Of a stretch of DNA of 64,000 bases, positions 1 through 10,441 are shown piece after piece. Each line of letters begins with the position of its first letter. Positions within the stretch are counted from its first letter, which is position 1. Origin of the DNA: Haplomitrium mnioides (Eukaryota > Marchantiophyta > Haplomitriopsida > Calobryales); NCBI GenBank assembly GCA_049999725.1, contig JBNGIS010033853.1, forward strand, positions 103,614-167,613. The letters run 5' to 3'. A program made the position numbers and the translations under genes. The notes beneath the pieces were generated by a model. That model had not been told where the DNA came from, did no database searches, and saw nothing but the letters and a program-made list of their open reading frames with translations.

Positions 1-1020
1 CACTTGGAGGAGACCGAAGCAGAAGAGGAATATGACAGTGAGTGTTCCGAGGAGGAGGAAGAGTTGGAATACCACCACTGGGTTCAGATGGTGAGCGAGG
101 CTACATAGGAAGATATGTTGGAAGAAGGTGTGGTGGCTATAAATCAAATTGAGATAGAAGAATACACAGAAACAAAGCACCATCGTAGGGAATCCACGGA
201 AGATTGAGCAAGGGATGAGGACACTGAGGTAGGAAGATAGGAGGGGTGTGAAGTGTCTCATCAGATGCAAGGGGCGGACAAAGAGAAGTCCGAAAGAGTC
301 TTCCCAAGTGGAAGGGGGGTTGCAATTGGCAACCCTGATGTAGGAAGAAGGGAAGAAAAGGAGAAATGAGATGGGGGTGGTAAGGGAATCCAAACGCAAG
401 CAAGTGGTGGTCCAAGAGGGACGGATATACCACATTGAATCTGAATTGCCCAGAGAACCGGAGCAAGCCATCACCTAGCTCCTAGGTAACTTCAATGATG
501 CCTTTTCTTGGAGTCATGTAGATTTGAAGGGAGTCCCAAGGGAATTGAGGGAACACCGAATTGACTTAGAGCCCACAACAATCTTGGTAAGACAACGACA
601 ATACAGGATAAACCCCCGCTTTTCCTTGTTGATGAAAGAAGAAATTGACAAGCTGTTGGAGGCAGATTTCATCTACTCGGTCCTCAACAGTGAACGGGTG
701 TCCCCGCTAGTGGTGGTACTTAAGAAAGTGGGGCAAGATGGTGAAAGGTGAATCCGAGTGTGCCAGGATTTTTGGAAGCTCAATGAGGCCACGAAAAAGG
801 ATCACTACCCATTGCCTCATGGATGGGGTGTCGAATTTGGTGGCAGGGCGAGAGGTTAATAACTTCCTAGATGAATACTTCGGGTAAAACCAGATTTAGA
901 TCCACGAGGAGGATCAGCTCAAAACAACATTCACTACAGAATGGGGGGTTTTTGCCTTCTGAAGAATACCCTTTGGAATGTGCAATGCATTAGGTACTTT
1001 TCAAAAGATGATGATGAACA
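1..1020 (+). pseudogene. A1 pol fragment: acidic linker and N-terminal reverse transcriptase
   Basis: The first 200 bases encode the acidic linker seen between protease and RT in the A-plus copy (a run of Glu, then Tyr-His-His-Trp-Val). Positions 524-751 hold the start of RT: the HRIDLEPTT stretch, then RQRQYR, KEEIDKLLEADFIY and VVVLKKVGQDGE, which are the conserved first blocks of gypsy RT. The frame is broken by stops (for example TAG at 107 and TGA at 749) and shifts. The RT palm, including the catalytic Asp-Asp block, is absent because sequence equal to about 54045-55335 of A-plus was deleted. Not functional. Confidence 0.8.
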
Positions 1021-1830
1021 TCTTTTGAAAAGTGGGGAATTGATTTCATCAGCCCAATTACAACTTGCACCCGCATGGGCAACAGATACACCTTTTTTGC
1101 TACGGATTATACAACAAAGTGGGTGGAAGCCAGAGCCACTCGAAAGGATGATGCCAAGACGATGGCTTCCTTCTTGTATGAACAGATGTTTTGCGAATCT
1201 GGGCCCCTACTAGAGTTAGTGAGTGTTCAAGGTATGCATTTCATCAATAAGGTAATCAAGAACCTAACCACCAGATACTTGGTCAAGCACCGCCGCATCA
1301 CAGCCTATCATCCCAAGGCTAATGGGCTTACATAAAGAGCAAACGGGATCATGGGTAAGATCCTTAGCAAGACGGTGGCAGCCAACAAGGCGGATTGGGA
1401 TCTCAAGTTGCTCACTACAACCCATGCCTATAATCTGGCTTACAAGACCACAATTGGCCACTGCCCATATTTCTTGGTTTTTGGGCAGCACGCTCTAGTG
1501 CTAGTGGAGTATGAAGTGCCCAAGGAAGATTGGAGCACCAACAACAATTGCGGAAGCAACAACACGATAAGGGCCTGAAATCGACCGACCTCTAGGAGGG
1601 GAACCTGGTGATGTTGTATGACAGCAGGTTTGTGTACTTCTCTGAGAAGTTACACACAAGATGGATGGGCCTCCTTTGTGTTGAGAAAACTGCATTGAAA
1701 TGGGTCAGCAGAATTGGAGACGTTGGAGAGTCACAAGTTTGCCAATTGAGTGCATTTTGACCACCTCAAGAGGTACGTAAACTAGGAGGATGCAGAAGAG
1801 AGACCGAAGGTGATCCAATCAGAGACTCCA
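1021..1830 (+). pseudogene. A1 integrase core and C-terminus (decayed)
   Basis: Homologous to the integrase of A-plus and A-minus from about GIDFI onward. Positions 1075-1335 hold the core around the first and second catalytic acids. The second acid motif reads VSVQGMHF where the sister copies have VSDQGT, so the second Asp is lost. Near the expected Glu there is a TAA stop (about 1333). Positions 1351-1530 hold the conserved AYNLAYKTTIGHCPYFLVFGQ block. A deletion of about 107 bases near 1520-1527, flanked by GCCCA, removes the Lys/Glu-rich C-terminal stretch. Confidence 0.85.
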
Positions 1831-1972
1831 GGTGTGCAAGTGTTAGTATGTGTGGGTGTTTGTAGAATTGCACTTCAGCAATCGTGGATTAGCCAAGCAG
1901 TGACCGCTGCAAAGGGGGCAACCAGCGGAATTGATGTACGAGGAAGGATGTTTGCGAGGTCGCTTCACACAT

Positions 1973-1985
1973 GAAGAGGGAGTTA
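1973..1985 (+). other. A1 polypurine tract
   Basis: The purine run GAAGAGGGAG sits directly before the 3' LTR, as in A-plus (56431) and, reversed, A-minus (16136). It is the likely priming site for plus-strand DNA synthesis. Confidence 0.75.
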
Positions 1986-2355
1986 TGTCAGCTAGTGACA
2001 TAGGGTTCTAAGGAAGAATTAATCAGATCGGAGGTGGCATTGGCACAATTTCCCTCTTGTAAGCATTAAAGTACCTCCGAAGCAATTGATCGACTCCAAT
2101 CAGTGAGTACAAATGGATTGCCGAGATCCAAGGAGTGGAACGGGATCGTTTTGGAAGGAGAGAAGGGAGTTGTGGTAGCGAGCGAGTGGGGGGCACCACT
2201 AAATTTTGGCAGAAGCAGAAGAGAACCTGTAATTATCATAGGATATAGGAATCAAGGCCCTAGTAGGAGAAAGAGAGGGCGACTTTGGAAGTGAGGAAGG
2301 AGCAGAAGCCGAAGGAGGAGGATCGAAGCTACGGGGCGGAGATCCAAAAGCACTC
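1986..2355 (+). repeat. A1 3' LTR, first part (U3 start)
   Basis: The LTR begins TGTCA right after the polypurine tract. The same terminus, sometimes mutated to TATCA, starts the LTRs of A-plus and A-minus. The LTR is cut at 2355 by element C and continues at 7331. The two halves rejoin cleanly when compared with the uninterrupted LTR at 13562-16135. Confidence 0.85.
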
Positions 2356-3466
2356 TGTGAAGGCATGAGATGCTTTGAGAATGAAGTGCATTATAATGAA
2401 GTATAGAGAAGATTTAGAAGTTATTAGAGGAAACTTAGATTTGATCAGTTTTCTTCAATATATATAAATATGAGTACAGAGTAAATTTTGTTCTTATTTA
2501 AAATGTTTAGAAGCTAATATTTAATATTTCAATACAATATTACTTAAGTAACTAGTAGAAATTTATAGAAGTGAAAATGCTCTTGTAAATAGGAAGTTTT
2601 AACCGGTCAAAGATACAAAAGTGAGCTGCAAAACATCAAAACATAGAGTGTCTACAAATATGAAATTACAAATACTATTATATGGGTAGAAAGCTTACTT
2701 GACAAGCTTTTCAACAAGGTATAATAGAGGAAAATTGACTTAGTATTAATGACTTTATAGAGATTCTTCTAGAATAGACTAAAGAAGAGAAAAGTCAAGA
2801 AAAGTCAATTTGTTCTTTGACTTATCCTTTGAGGGAATCTCGAAGTATCATCTTAGGAATTGTTTGTTAGAAGAAATACAAGGTAAAAAAGTATTGAATC
2901 AATTGTTGAGATTCTTAGACAAGAGAAGATCCAAGTGAGAAGCTTCTCTCTGAAGAAGAAAACAAAAGGTGGAGATACTTGAGGAGTACTTTTAGAATTT
3001 AATAATTAGAGAGATAATCACATTGGATTCTTTACCAAGGGTGATAGAATAATTAGTTTTACTCTTAGTAATTATCTAGACTAGTATATAAGGAGGAGAA
3101 GAAGAGAGAGGGGAGACTTGGTTTTCATTTGGAGACTTTAGATTTGAGAGTTGTGAGGGAGCTCTAGAGAAGCTCTTGGAGGAGCTACTTTGAAGACTCA
3201 TTGGAGGGCAAACACTTGAGGAGTAGTCTTTTATAGAGTGAGGAGTGTGTTGAGAGTCAGAAAAATGAGAGCAAGAGTGTTTTGTGTGATAGCATTCGGA
3301 GTAAAGAGTGAGGATTTCCACAATATTTTTGTATTGAGTATTCTTCCTTTGTAGATTTTGTTATGTATTGATGATTGCAGCCACACTTCAACTCACCTCT
3401 CATATTGAATGTGCACTCAACATAAAAGTCACCTGAGGAGAAACCGGTGAAGCCTCTAGCTTCACA
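2356..3466 (+). repeat. C 5' LTR
   Basis: 1111 bp, starting TGTGAAGGCATGAG and ending CTAGCTTCACA. It matches the 3' LTR at 6233-7330 over its whole length, with many transitions and a 46 bp stretch (about 3144-3189) missing from the 3' copy. The stretch is flanked by TTTGA on both sides, so the difference is a microhomology deletion in the 3' LTR. Confidence 0.9.
3085..3093 (+). promoter_or_regulatory. C LTR TATA box
   Basis: TATATAAGG in the 5' LTR, conserved as TATATAAG at 6995 in the 3' LTR despite divergence around it. A likely core promoter of the element. Confidence 0.6.
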
Positions 3467-3470
3467 TTTT

Positions 3471-3487
3471 TTGTTCCGTTGCCGGGA
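3471..3487 (+). other. C primer-binding site, tRNA-Asp type
   Basis: TTGTTCCGTTGCCGGGA lies four bases after the 5' LTR end. CCGTTGCCGGG matches the primer-binding site known for Athila/Tat gypsy elements (complement of tRNA-Asp 3' end). The TGGCG start is mutated. Confidence 0.7.
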
Positions 3488-3599
3488 CCTTATTAATAAG
3501 AGGCAAAGAAGGTGGCGATTAAGCTTCATTGGGTTGAATGTCAAGCAAGGACGTGATAGGAAAGTGGCCAAGAATTGGGAAGTTTTATTAAGGAAGATT

Positions 3600-3825
3600 G
3601 ATAGCTCACCGTTGTCACGTAACAATATTGAGTTGAAGAGATTCATCAATTTAGTAAGCCATTATTTGTTTTTGATAAGTGATTTTGCGTATTTGGCAAC
3701 ACCATTATATCGATGATTGTACACTCCAACAAGATGAGTTTGGATATTGGAGCATGAACAAGCATTTCATCAAATCAAGGAGAGATTTCTCAACAGTCTC
3801 AATGGATGATTAAGAAATGATCGTT
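3600..3825 (+). pseudogene. C pol fragment (RT thumb to RNase H) lying upstream of gag
   Basis: Translation from about 3619 gives IELKRFINLVSHYLF, then ATPLYR, a stop, then WILEHEQAFHQIKERF. This is the pattern of the gypsy RT connection (LxxFLGLxxYYRxFI, APLTxL, WxxxxxxAFxxLKxxL). It is short and lies between the primer-binding site and gag, where pol never normally lies. It could be a remnant of an internal rearrangement or capture from another element. Confidence 0.6.
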
Positions 3826-4049
3826 GTCGTACGAGTGTTTATTGTGGCCAAAATACATATACGTTAAAGATTGGTGGAACAATTTAGAGTGGAACGAATG
3901 GAGCAAATTTTGGTGGATCCAAATCAATTTTTTTTTTGTTTCTAATCCAAGCTATATGTGAGGTGCATATTTTTGTGTTGTGGTAGATGTACTAGGTGTG
4001 GTAGAAAGGAGAAGCCGATCAAGAAGCAACACCACACTATCCAATCAAG

Positions 4050-4865
4050 ATGGGGAAGATTCCGGTCTTCTACGGCAAAGAAAATGAAAATGTGGATGAT
4101 TCTCTACGCGATTTCAAGCGTGCTTGCATTGGTAATAGTGATAAGCAACCGGATGATTGCTTGGCGTTGTTACCCAAATTTCTTGAATGTGAAGCTCTTG
4201 AATGGTACAAAGAGCAACAAGGAGATATTCTTGAATCGTAAGCTAGCTTGAAAAAAGCTTTGGTGGAAGAATTTCTCCCAACGGTGAGCCATGAGAAACT
4301 TCTTCAAGAGGTAGCACACTTGAAGCAAGGAGAAAAAGAGAAAGTATGTACATATGTTGAGCAAGTAGAACACTTAGAAACTCAATTCTGAAATGTGTTG
4401 AGAAAGAGTGGTGAAGATGTGAATTCTCTCATGGTGGGAATTTCAACGATGTTAGCAAAGTATTTTATCTCAAGGTTGAAACCTAAAATTCAAGCAAAGG
4501 TAAAATACAAGAAGCCAACTACCCGAGTGGAGTCTTTGAGAATTGCTTTAAGGATGAAAGAGAGCTTGGAAGATGAGCAAGAGGAGAAGGTTGTTGTGCT
4601 ACCAACAATTGCACAACTTATAGCGGCGGTAGTGGTTCCTCTTCCACAAGCTCCAAATCTACCCATGAATAAGGTGTTAACATTGACTGAACGCCTCAAA
4701 AAGTTGAGTTTGACTTTTGTGTAGATCTTGGAGAGAAGGCCTCAAAGTCAACCTAGGCCTAATGGAGGAGGGCTAATGTGACAAGGTAATTTTTAAAACA
4801 TAACATGTTTTGGATGTGGAGAAGCACATTTCATCAGAAATTGCCCAAATCGAGTGAATGGTATA
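4050..4865 (+). pseudogene. C gag polyprotein with zinc knuckle
   Basis: ATG at 4050 opens MGKIPVFYGKENENV, a retrotransposon gag start (short target-domain entry, then FLECEALEWYKEQ). A TAA follows at about 4239, and the frame then continues through coiled, Lys/Glu-rich sequence (4395-4724) to a zinc knuckle at 4808-4850 reading CFGCGEAHFIRNC. That knuckle has three residues between the second Cys and His instead of the usual four, so one residue seems deleted. Stops at about 4239, 4389 and 4722 make it non-coding as it stands. Gag would form the particle that packages the RNA. Confidence 0.75.
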
Positions 4866-5132
4866 CATGGAGTTAGTGGACGTGAAGGTGTGGTTCAAGC
4901 TCAAGAGAGGGTCATTGCCTCTATGGATGTTGAAAAAGTTCCCCACAATAAGGTGGGAGGGAGGTTAGCAAAACAAGCACATGAGACATTAATCGTCTGG
5001 ATTGAAGTTGAAAAGATTTCTCACGAGGTGGGAGGGAGTTCAACCATTCAAGCTCAAGAGAAGGTTGTTGCCTCAATCGATGTTGAAAGGGTTCCCCACG
5101 GTGAGGTGGGAAGGAGTTCAACAGATTGAGGA

Positions 5133-5925
5133 GTGGACTTGTTGACCCATGAGAGGAAACGAGCTAGGGTGGTCAAAGAGACAATGGGGTCTAAACCAAC
5201 ACCAAGTCAAGACAAGCATTATGAGGTGGACATGACAAAGAAATTGAGCAAACCAAGAAGAAGACTAAGGATGGATGATTTCTCTATATTAAAACACCAA
5301 AAGAAGTACAACTTGGTGGAAGATATTGGAAGCTTGCAAGCCAATATCATAGTAGGACAATTGGTAGCATTAAATCCTACCTTACGAAAGGAACTGCATG
5401 GAGGATTGAGCACCAAACAACATCCAAGGAAGAAGAAGGTGTCAACAAACAATTGCTATGTGAATGCAATGGATATGGAGGTATGTGAAAGAGCTCCAAA
5501 AGTTGACGTTATATGCAAGGGTTATGTAGTTGCAAATGTACTGCTAGTTGGAGGTTCGACAATAAATGTGATGTCTAAGGACTTGATGAAGAAGATGGGA
5601 ATGAAGCTCACAAGACCATGAGGGTTTACGGTTGGCATGGCGAACAAGTCACGAGTGCACTAGTGGGAGTAATTGAGAAGGTGCCAGTTTCGATAACGAG
5701 TATTATAATTTCTTTCGATCTTCAAGTTCTTAAAGAAGCTCGTTATAATATGCTTCTTGGAAGGTCATGGTTGAGAGGTGTGAGAACCATCGACAATTGG
5801 CACAAGAGATACATTATGATTGGGCCAAATAGACATAGAGTGAGAGTGTCGGTGGATGGTGGTGGTGAGGAAACAAGTAGCTCGGAGAATGACACCACAA
5901 AGTATCTCTCCATGATGTAGCTCAA
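5133..5925 (+). pseudogene. C retropepsin-like aspartic protease domain
   Basis: The stretch at about 5529-5580 reads VLLVGGSTINVMS, which fits the active site of gypsy proteases ((L/I)(V/I)DxGS/A-xN-M) with the catalytic Asp replaced by Val. Downstream, in a second frame (5618-5920), VLKEARYNMLLGRSWLRG matches the conserved C-terminal block (YxxxLGRxWL). A frameshift near 5618 separates the two parts. Lys/Arg-rich sequence at 5133-5450 precedes it. A protease like this would cleave gag. The polyprotein ends here: no RT follows. Confidence 0.75.
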
Positions 5926-6232
5926 GGAAGAGTATGCAAGTGAAATTTTTGAAGTAGATACTACTATGGAGGACTAATCTCATTAGGAACCCGACCTACC
6001 AAGGATACATGGGAAAAAATCTCAAGTATTTGATCGTGGATGATGATGAGGCGCTATGAGAGGAATCACAAGAAATAATGACAAGGAATTTTTCTGTTAA
6101 AATGTATATTCTTGGGATATGTTTGATTTCTTTTAACATGAAGGTGTTATGATAGTGTGAAAGGAAACAATTCTATACATGTACTAAAGAGGTCACTCCG
6201 ATGGCGGAATAAAAACTTAGGAGGGGATAAAA
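5926..6232 (+). other. C untranslated tail and polypurine tract
   Basis: About 300 bases without a credible reading frame lie between the protease and the 3' LTR. The purine run AGGAGGGGATAA at 6219-6230 is the polypurine tract. Confidence 0.6.
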
Positions 6233-7330
6233 TATGAGGGCATGAGATGGTTTGAAAGAATTTTAATGAGATTAGAACATTGTCATAGAACGGAATGCAT
6301 TATGATGAAGTATGGAGAAGATTTAGAAGTTATTAGAGGAAACTTAGATTTGATCGGTTTTTCTTCAATATGTGTAGATATGAGTACAGAGTAAATTTTG
6401 TTCTCATTAGAAATTCTTAAACCAAATATTTTATAGTGGGATATAACATTGCTCAAGTAACTAGTAGAAACTTATAGAAGTGAAAAAGCTCTTGTAATAA
6501 GGAAGTTATAACTAATCAAAGTTACAAAAGTAAGCTCCATAAAAGTCAAAACATAGAGTATCTACAAATTTAAAATTACAAATACTATTATATGGGAAGA
6601 AAGTGGACTTTACAAGATTTCCAACAAGGTATAATACAGGCAAATTTACTTAGTATTAATGACTTTATAGAGATTCTTCTAAAATAGACTAAAGAAGAGA
6701 AAAGTCAAGAAAAGTCAATTTGTTCTTTGACTTATTCTTTGAAGGAATCTCGAAGTATCATCGTAGGAATTGTTTGTTGGGAGAAATAGAAGGTAGAAAA
6801 GTATTGAATCAATTGTTGAGATTCTTGGACAAAAGAAGCTCCAAATGAGAAGCTTCTTCTTGAAGAAGAAAACAAAAGGTGGAGATACTTGAGGAGTACT
6901 TTAAGAATTTAATAATTAGAGAGATAATCACATTGGATTCTATACCTAGGGTGATAGAATATTTAGCTTTACTTTTAGTAATTATCTAGACTAGTATATA
7001 AGGAGAAGTGGAAGAGAGAAAGGGGACTTGGTTTTCATTTCGAGACTTTAGATTTGAAGACTCATTGGAGGGCAAGTACTTGAGGAGTAGTCTTTCATAG
7101 AGTGAGGAGTGTGTTGAGAGTTAGAATGGTGAGAGCAAGAGTGATTTATGTGAGAGCATTTGGAGTAAAGAGTGAGGATTTCCACAATATTTTTGTATTG
7201 AGTATTCTTCCTTTGTAGATTTTGTTGTGTATTGATGATTGCAACCACACTTCACCTCACCTCTTATATTCAATATGCACTCAACATCAAAGTGACATGA
7301 GGAGAAACCGGCAAAGCCTCTAGCTTGACA
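6233..7330 (+). repeat. C 3' LTR
   Basis: Starts TATGAGGGCATGAG and ends CTAGCTTGACA. 1098 bp. Aligns with 2356-3466, with a 46 bp deletion at about 7055 between TTTGA repeats. Its end abuts the resumed A1 LTR at 7331. Confidence 0.9.
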
Positions 7331-7869
7331 GCTCAAGAGTGAGAGGGATCGCAAACAAGGAAAGGCCACAGAGCAAGCTCCTAGATGCGGGCATTAGAAG
7401 CAGAGATTAGGAAGAGAAAGGAGGGGTCTATGGCTTTTGTAAGCAGCGACTACGTCGAGGATTGGGGGCCGCTTCGATCCATTAGGTGTTAACGGATTCT
7501 ATTGGAGTCTATGACCTCTTTCTTCAGTGTCCGCGAGTCTTTGTGGAAACATGGCATCTCCAAGGTGTCCGTAGGCCTTAGCGGAGACGTGGTAGACGTA
7601 GAAGGTCCGAGGGACTTTGTGAAGACGTAGCCAACCAAGGGTTTTTGAGGGATTCAGCGGAGGCGTAGTGAGCCCAGAGTTTCCGAGGGCTTTAGTGGTG
7701 ACATGGCAAGCGCAGGACGTCCGTGGGACTTTGCAGAAATGTGGCGGGCTCAAGGTGTCCATGGTCTTCTTCAGAATCACATCACCGTGACGGTCAAGCT
7801 TCCCCGTTGAAAACAGCGTCGGATAGCACTCCTTCGTAAATGTGGCATCCTCACATATGTTTGGGAGAT

Positions 7870-8260
7870 TCAACGGACACGAGGCACTTTGGAGGAGCCC
7901 GTTGGATTCTTCTGAACCAAGTCAGCGCGACGGTCCACCTTCCATGTTGAAAACAGCGTCAGACGGCGTAGCTTTGAATTACATGACGCTTCGACAGAGC
8001 TCGTTGGATCCTTCGAGTGAGACGAAAGTCAACCATAGAAGGAGATCAGTGTGGCGGTCCACCTTCTTTGTTGGAAACGGTGTCGTACGTCATGGCTTTG
8101 GATTACGTAGCGCTTCGGCAGAGCTCGCTGGATCCTTCGGGTCAGAGAGAAGTCAACCACAGACGGAGGTCAGCGCGGCGGTCCAACTTTCCGGTTGAAA
8201 ACGGCGTCGGATAGCGGCAACGGAAGAAAGTCAGCCTTAGACATGTGGCATTTTGGAGGA
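7870..8260 (+). repeat. A1 U3 tandem array (about 123 bp units)
   Basis: Units each contain a (T)ACGT(G/A)GC-type motif, a CCGTTGGATCCTTCGG-type core, a GTCAACC motif and a GGCGGTCCA(A/C)CTT segment. Equivalent positions at 7978 and 8101 lie 123 bases apart. The same array in A-plus is at 48498-48880 and 57380-57750. Confidence 0.75.
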
Positions 8261-8719
8261 GTCCGAGGGATCCTTCGGACTTCCTTGCCTGTTGGATTGT
8301 TCTTATTGGGATCCGCGGTCAATTATGGAACAAGGTCAATACGCCAGTCCAACTTCCAAGTTGAATGTGGCGTTGGATGGAGACAATGGAGGAAAAGTCA
8401 ATAGCAAGCTCTGGGTTCTGTTGGGTTGTGTGGACTCGGATCCGTGGGAATCTTCGAGATCAAATCTATGAGATTCCTTCGAACTTCTTTTCTGCGGGAT
8501 TCTTCATAACTTTGTTCAGTGGAATTCTTCGGACTTGGCTCCACAAGAATCTTTGGAATCTCAGTCTGCAAGATTCCTTAGACTCGACCCTGTGTGGCCG
8601 TTGTACTTTGAAGCATTATGCAAATAGATGGGACATGTGTCATCACGTTCGGGTCCGAGCCTAATGAGAATAACTGCCTTTTCAAACGTGAAGGATTCGC
8701 AAAAGGTAAGCTTGAGGGG

Positions 8720-8727
8720 TATATATT
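8720..8727 (+). promoter_or_regulatory. A1 LTR TATA box
   Basis: GGGGTATATATTGACG context. The same GGGTATATATTGACG is in A-plus at 49301, and mutated forms occur at the same place in the A-plus 3' LTR (58160), B3 (60486), A-minus and H. This conservation across families marks it as the likely core promoter. Confidence 0.6.
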
Positions 8728-9150
8728 GACGACCTTCGAATTTGATTAGGTTGATGTGTAGGCAAGCTAGAGACGCGCAAGTGATCTCGGGACAAGGAAG
8801 ATGCAACGAGGTAAAAAAGAAGTGGATTCCACAGAGAATTTACGTGAGGCGAGTGTACTCGCGAAGGGGCTAGCAAGGGTAGAGGTGGACTAGAAGGGTG
8901 TCGAGATTCGTTGGGTGAGGAGCTCTAGAGGCTCGGGCGATCTAGGTGAACTCATCCCTATGGGTGGACCTCTAGCGGAGGTGAATCGATATCGGAGATT
9001 TGAAGGGGATCCGTTTTGTTGAGAACTCGAGAGAGGCTGCCAAGTGGGATCTTGGGATCATCTCTGCGTCCTTTGAGCAAGAGCATCAACCCAGAATGCT
9101 TAGAGTGTGCTCTAGTGTTATCTTTCAAGTGGAGCTGAGAAGAGGGTAAC

Positions 9151-9176
9151 TGCGTTAGTGCATGCGCACTGCGGAG
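9151..9176 (+). promoter_or_regulatory. Conserved LTR hairpin motif (A1 copy)
   Basis: TTAGTGCATGCGCACTG: TAGTGC and GCACT(A/G) can pair around four bases. It is followed by GGAGAAGA. The same element is found in every A, B, E and H LTR in the window (see findings). Confidence 0.5.
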
Positions 9177-10075
9177 AAGACCTGTTCGAGGCTCAAAGGT
9201 GGAGTGACCTACTAGCAGTTGGGAGGACTGTCTTCCAGAGGTGAAAGTGATAGAAATCCTCTTCCGAGCCTGAGGAAGTAAATCCACGTCTTCTCGCGAG
9301 GGAAGTTGAAAATTTATCTAGAACAAGGGTGTGTGTGTGGGGATTGAAAGGAAGATTGACGTGGTAACTTGGGGAGGAGTCTACTGGGAAGATCAGACCA
9401 AGTGGTTCTGCAAGGCCTTTGATATTTGTGAAGTGCAATGAGTGTGTATGTTTGTAATTGGGTATGAATGTGTTAGTTAGATTTGAATTATGTTCTATTA
9501 TAGAAGAAGCAATTTGCACTAAGATCATATAGGTTCCATTTGTTGAGACCCTTAGACAGCCCTGTGAAGGGGGAGTCAAGTTGCTTGACATAGTTCTATA
9601 ACTCTTGGGTCATTGCATTATGTTCTTGTACTCTGTTTTATTGTGTAAGAACGATTCAAGACTAGAAGTAGGTAGGAATCCTACTTGTTCAGACCCTGAG
9701 ACAACCCTACGAGGGAGAGTCAAGTCCCTTGTCATTGTTCCGTGATATAGAGGTCATTACATTCTTCTTGTGAAGTGTATACAAGGTGACTGGATCCAGA
9801 TTTGAGACCCCTGACTTACATTGAAGATTTCCACAGAGATACTTGGGTTTGTGTGTATGTATATTCTGGCATTGTGGGTGAATGAGCAGATTGGCTGATG
9901 CTGTGAATGTTGAGGTGAGGAAAGAGTTCGTCAGGTAAAGAGAGATTACTTAAAGCCTCAAAGTGATAACTGGATAGGGGCCATCTCACAAAAGAACCTT
10001 AATCCCTTGTTTTTGTCCTCCCCTGCCTTCCAAGTGGCACTTGTGAAGGTTAAGAACTGAAGGAGGGGAGTGACA

Positions 10076-10440
10076 TTACTTATTTAGCAATTTCATTATG
10101 GAAATGGACATGCCCTACCAAGTATTGGATATCGATGCTTGTGGTCATACAAAAGTCATCAAAAATCATTGAAGTGAATTCTCTTTAAATTTCAAAATAT
10201 GTACATGAATTCTAGGAAAGACTAATTTTTGGGTAGCAAGCCAAGAGACTTGTGACCACTTTGATGAAGCACATATAGTGACCAAAAAATATCGAAAGGG
10301 TCCACTCTCTGGGTCTTTAGAACCACACACATTAGCATGTATTTGTTCAAGAAATTTTGGTATATCTATAATAGTCTTTCATATTGCTCGTAAAAGGACC
10401 AACTTTCCTTGAGAACATGTGCTGATTGGTTGTGTGATGA
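10076..10440 (-). pseudogene. D2 copia integrase core start
   Basis: Minus-strand translation gives IPKFLEQIHANVCGSKDPES, then GPFRYFLV and ASSKWSQVSWLATQK. This matches the start of the copia integrase core (LERIHADVCGP, then SGPFRYFLVxIDASSRWSHVxLLxT), including the first catalytic Asp position, here Asn. Frameshifts and stops interrupt it. Truncated at 10076. Confidence 0.7.
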
Positions 10441-10441
10441 A

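Larger units (their letters stand above)
2356..7330 (+). mobile_element. C: non-autonomous gypsy-type element with gag and protease only
   Basis: A 4975 bp element bounded by direct LTRs (2356-3466 and 6233-7330) and inserted in the A1 LTR. The target reads ACTC on the left (2352-2355) and GCTC on the right (7331-7334), a 4-base duplication with one transition; 5 bases is usual for gypsy, so the exact TSD is uncertain. Inside are a tRNA-Asp-type primer-binding site, a short pol-like fragment, gag with one zinc knuckle, a retropepsin-like domain and a polypurine tract. No palm of RT, RNase H or integrase is present, and the distance from protease to 3' LTR (about 340 bases) leaves no room for them. 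Confidence 0.85.
1..10075 (+). mobile_element. A1: truncated Tat/Athila-like Ty3/gypsy element, interrupted by C
   Basis: The right-hand end of a gypsy element whose 5' part lies outside the window. It aligns along its length with the complete copy at 47581-59381: position 1 corresponds to about 53030 there. It keeps decayed protease-RT linker, RT, integrase, polypurine tract and the 3' LTR. Two internal deletions have removed most of RT/RNase H and part of the integrase C-terminus. The LTR is split by element C (2356-7330). The right flank at 10076 is copia integrase (D2), so A1 was inserted in that copia copy. The classification rests on the RNase H and integrase of the sister copies, which are of the non-chromovirus type with no chromodomain. 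Confidence 0.85.
7331..10075 (+). repeat. A1 3' LTR, second part
   Basis: Continues the LTR interrupted at 2355. In order it holds short ACGTGGC-containing units (7500-7870), 123 bp units (about 7870-8260), degenerate 24-bp-like units (8430-8590), a TATA box at 8720, the conserved hairpin at 9156, and a U5 that ends GGAGTGACA at 10075. With 1986-2355 the LTR totals 3115 bp. The reading frames seen across it are artefacts of its repeat units. Confidence 0.85.
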
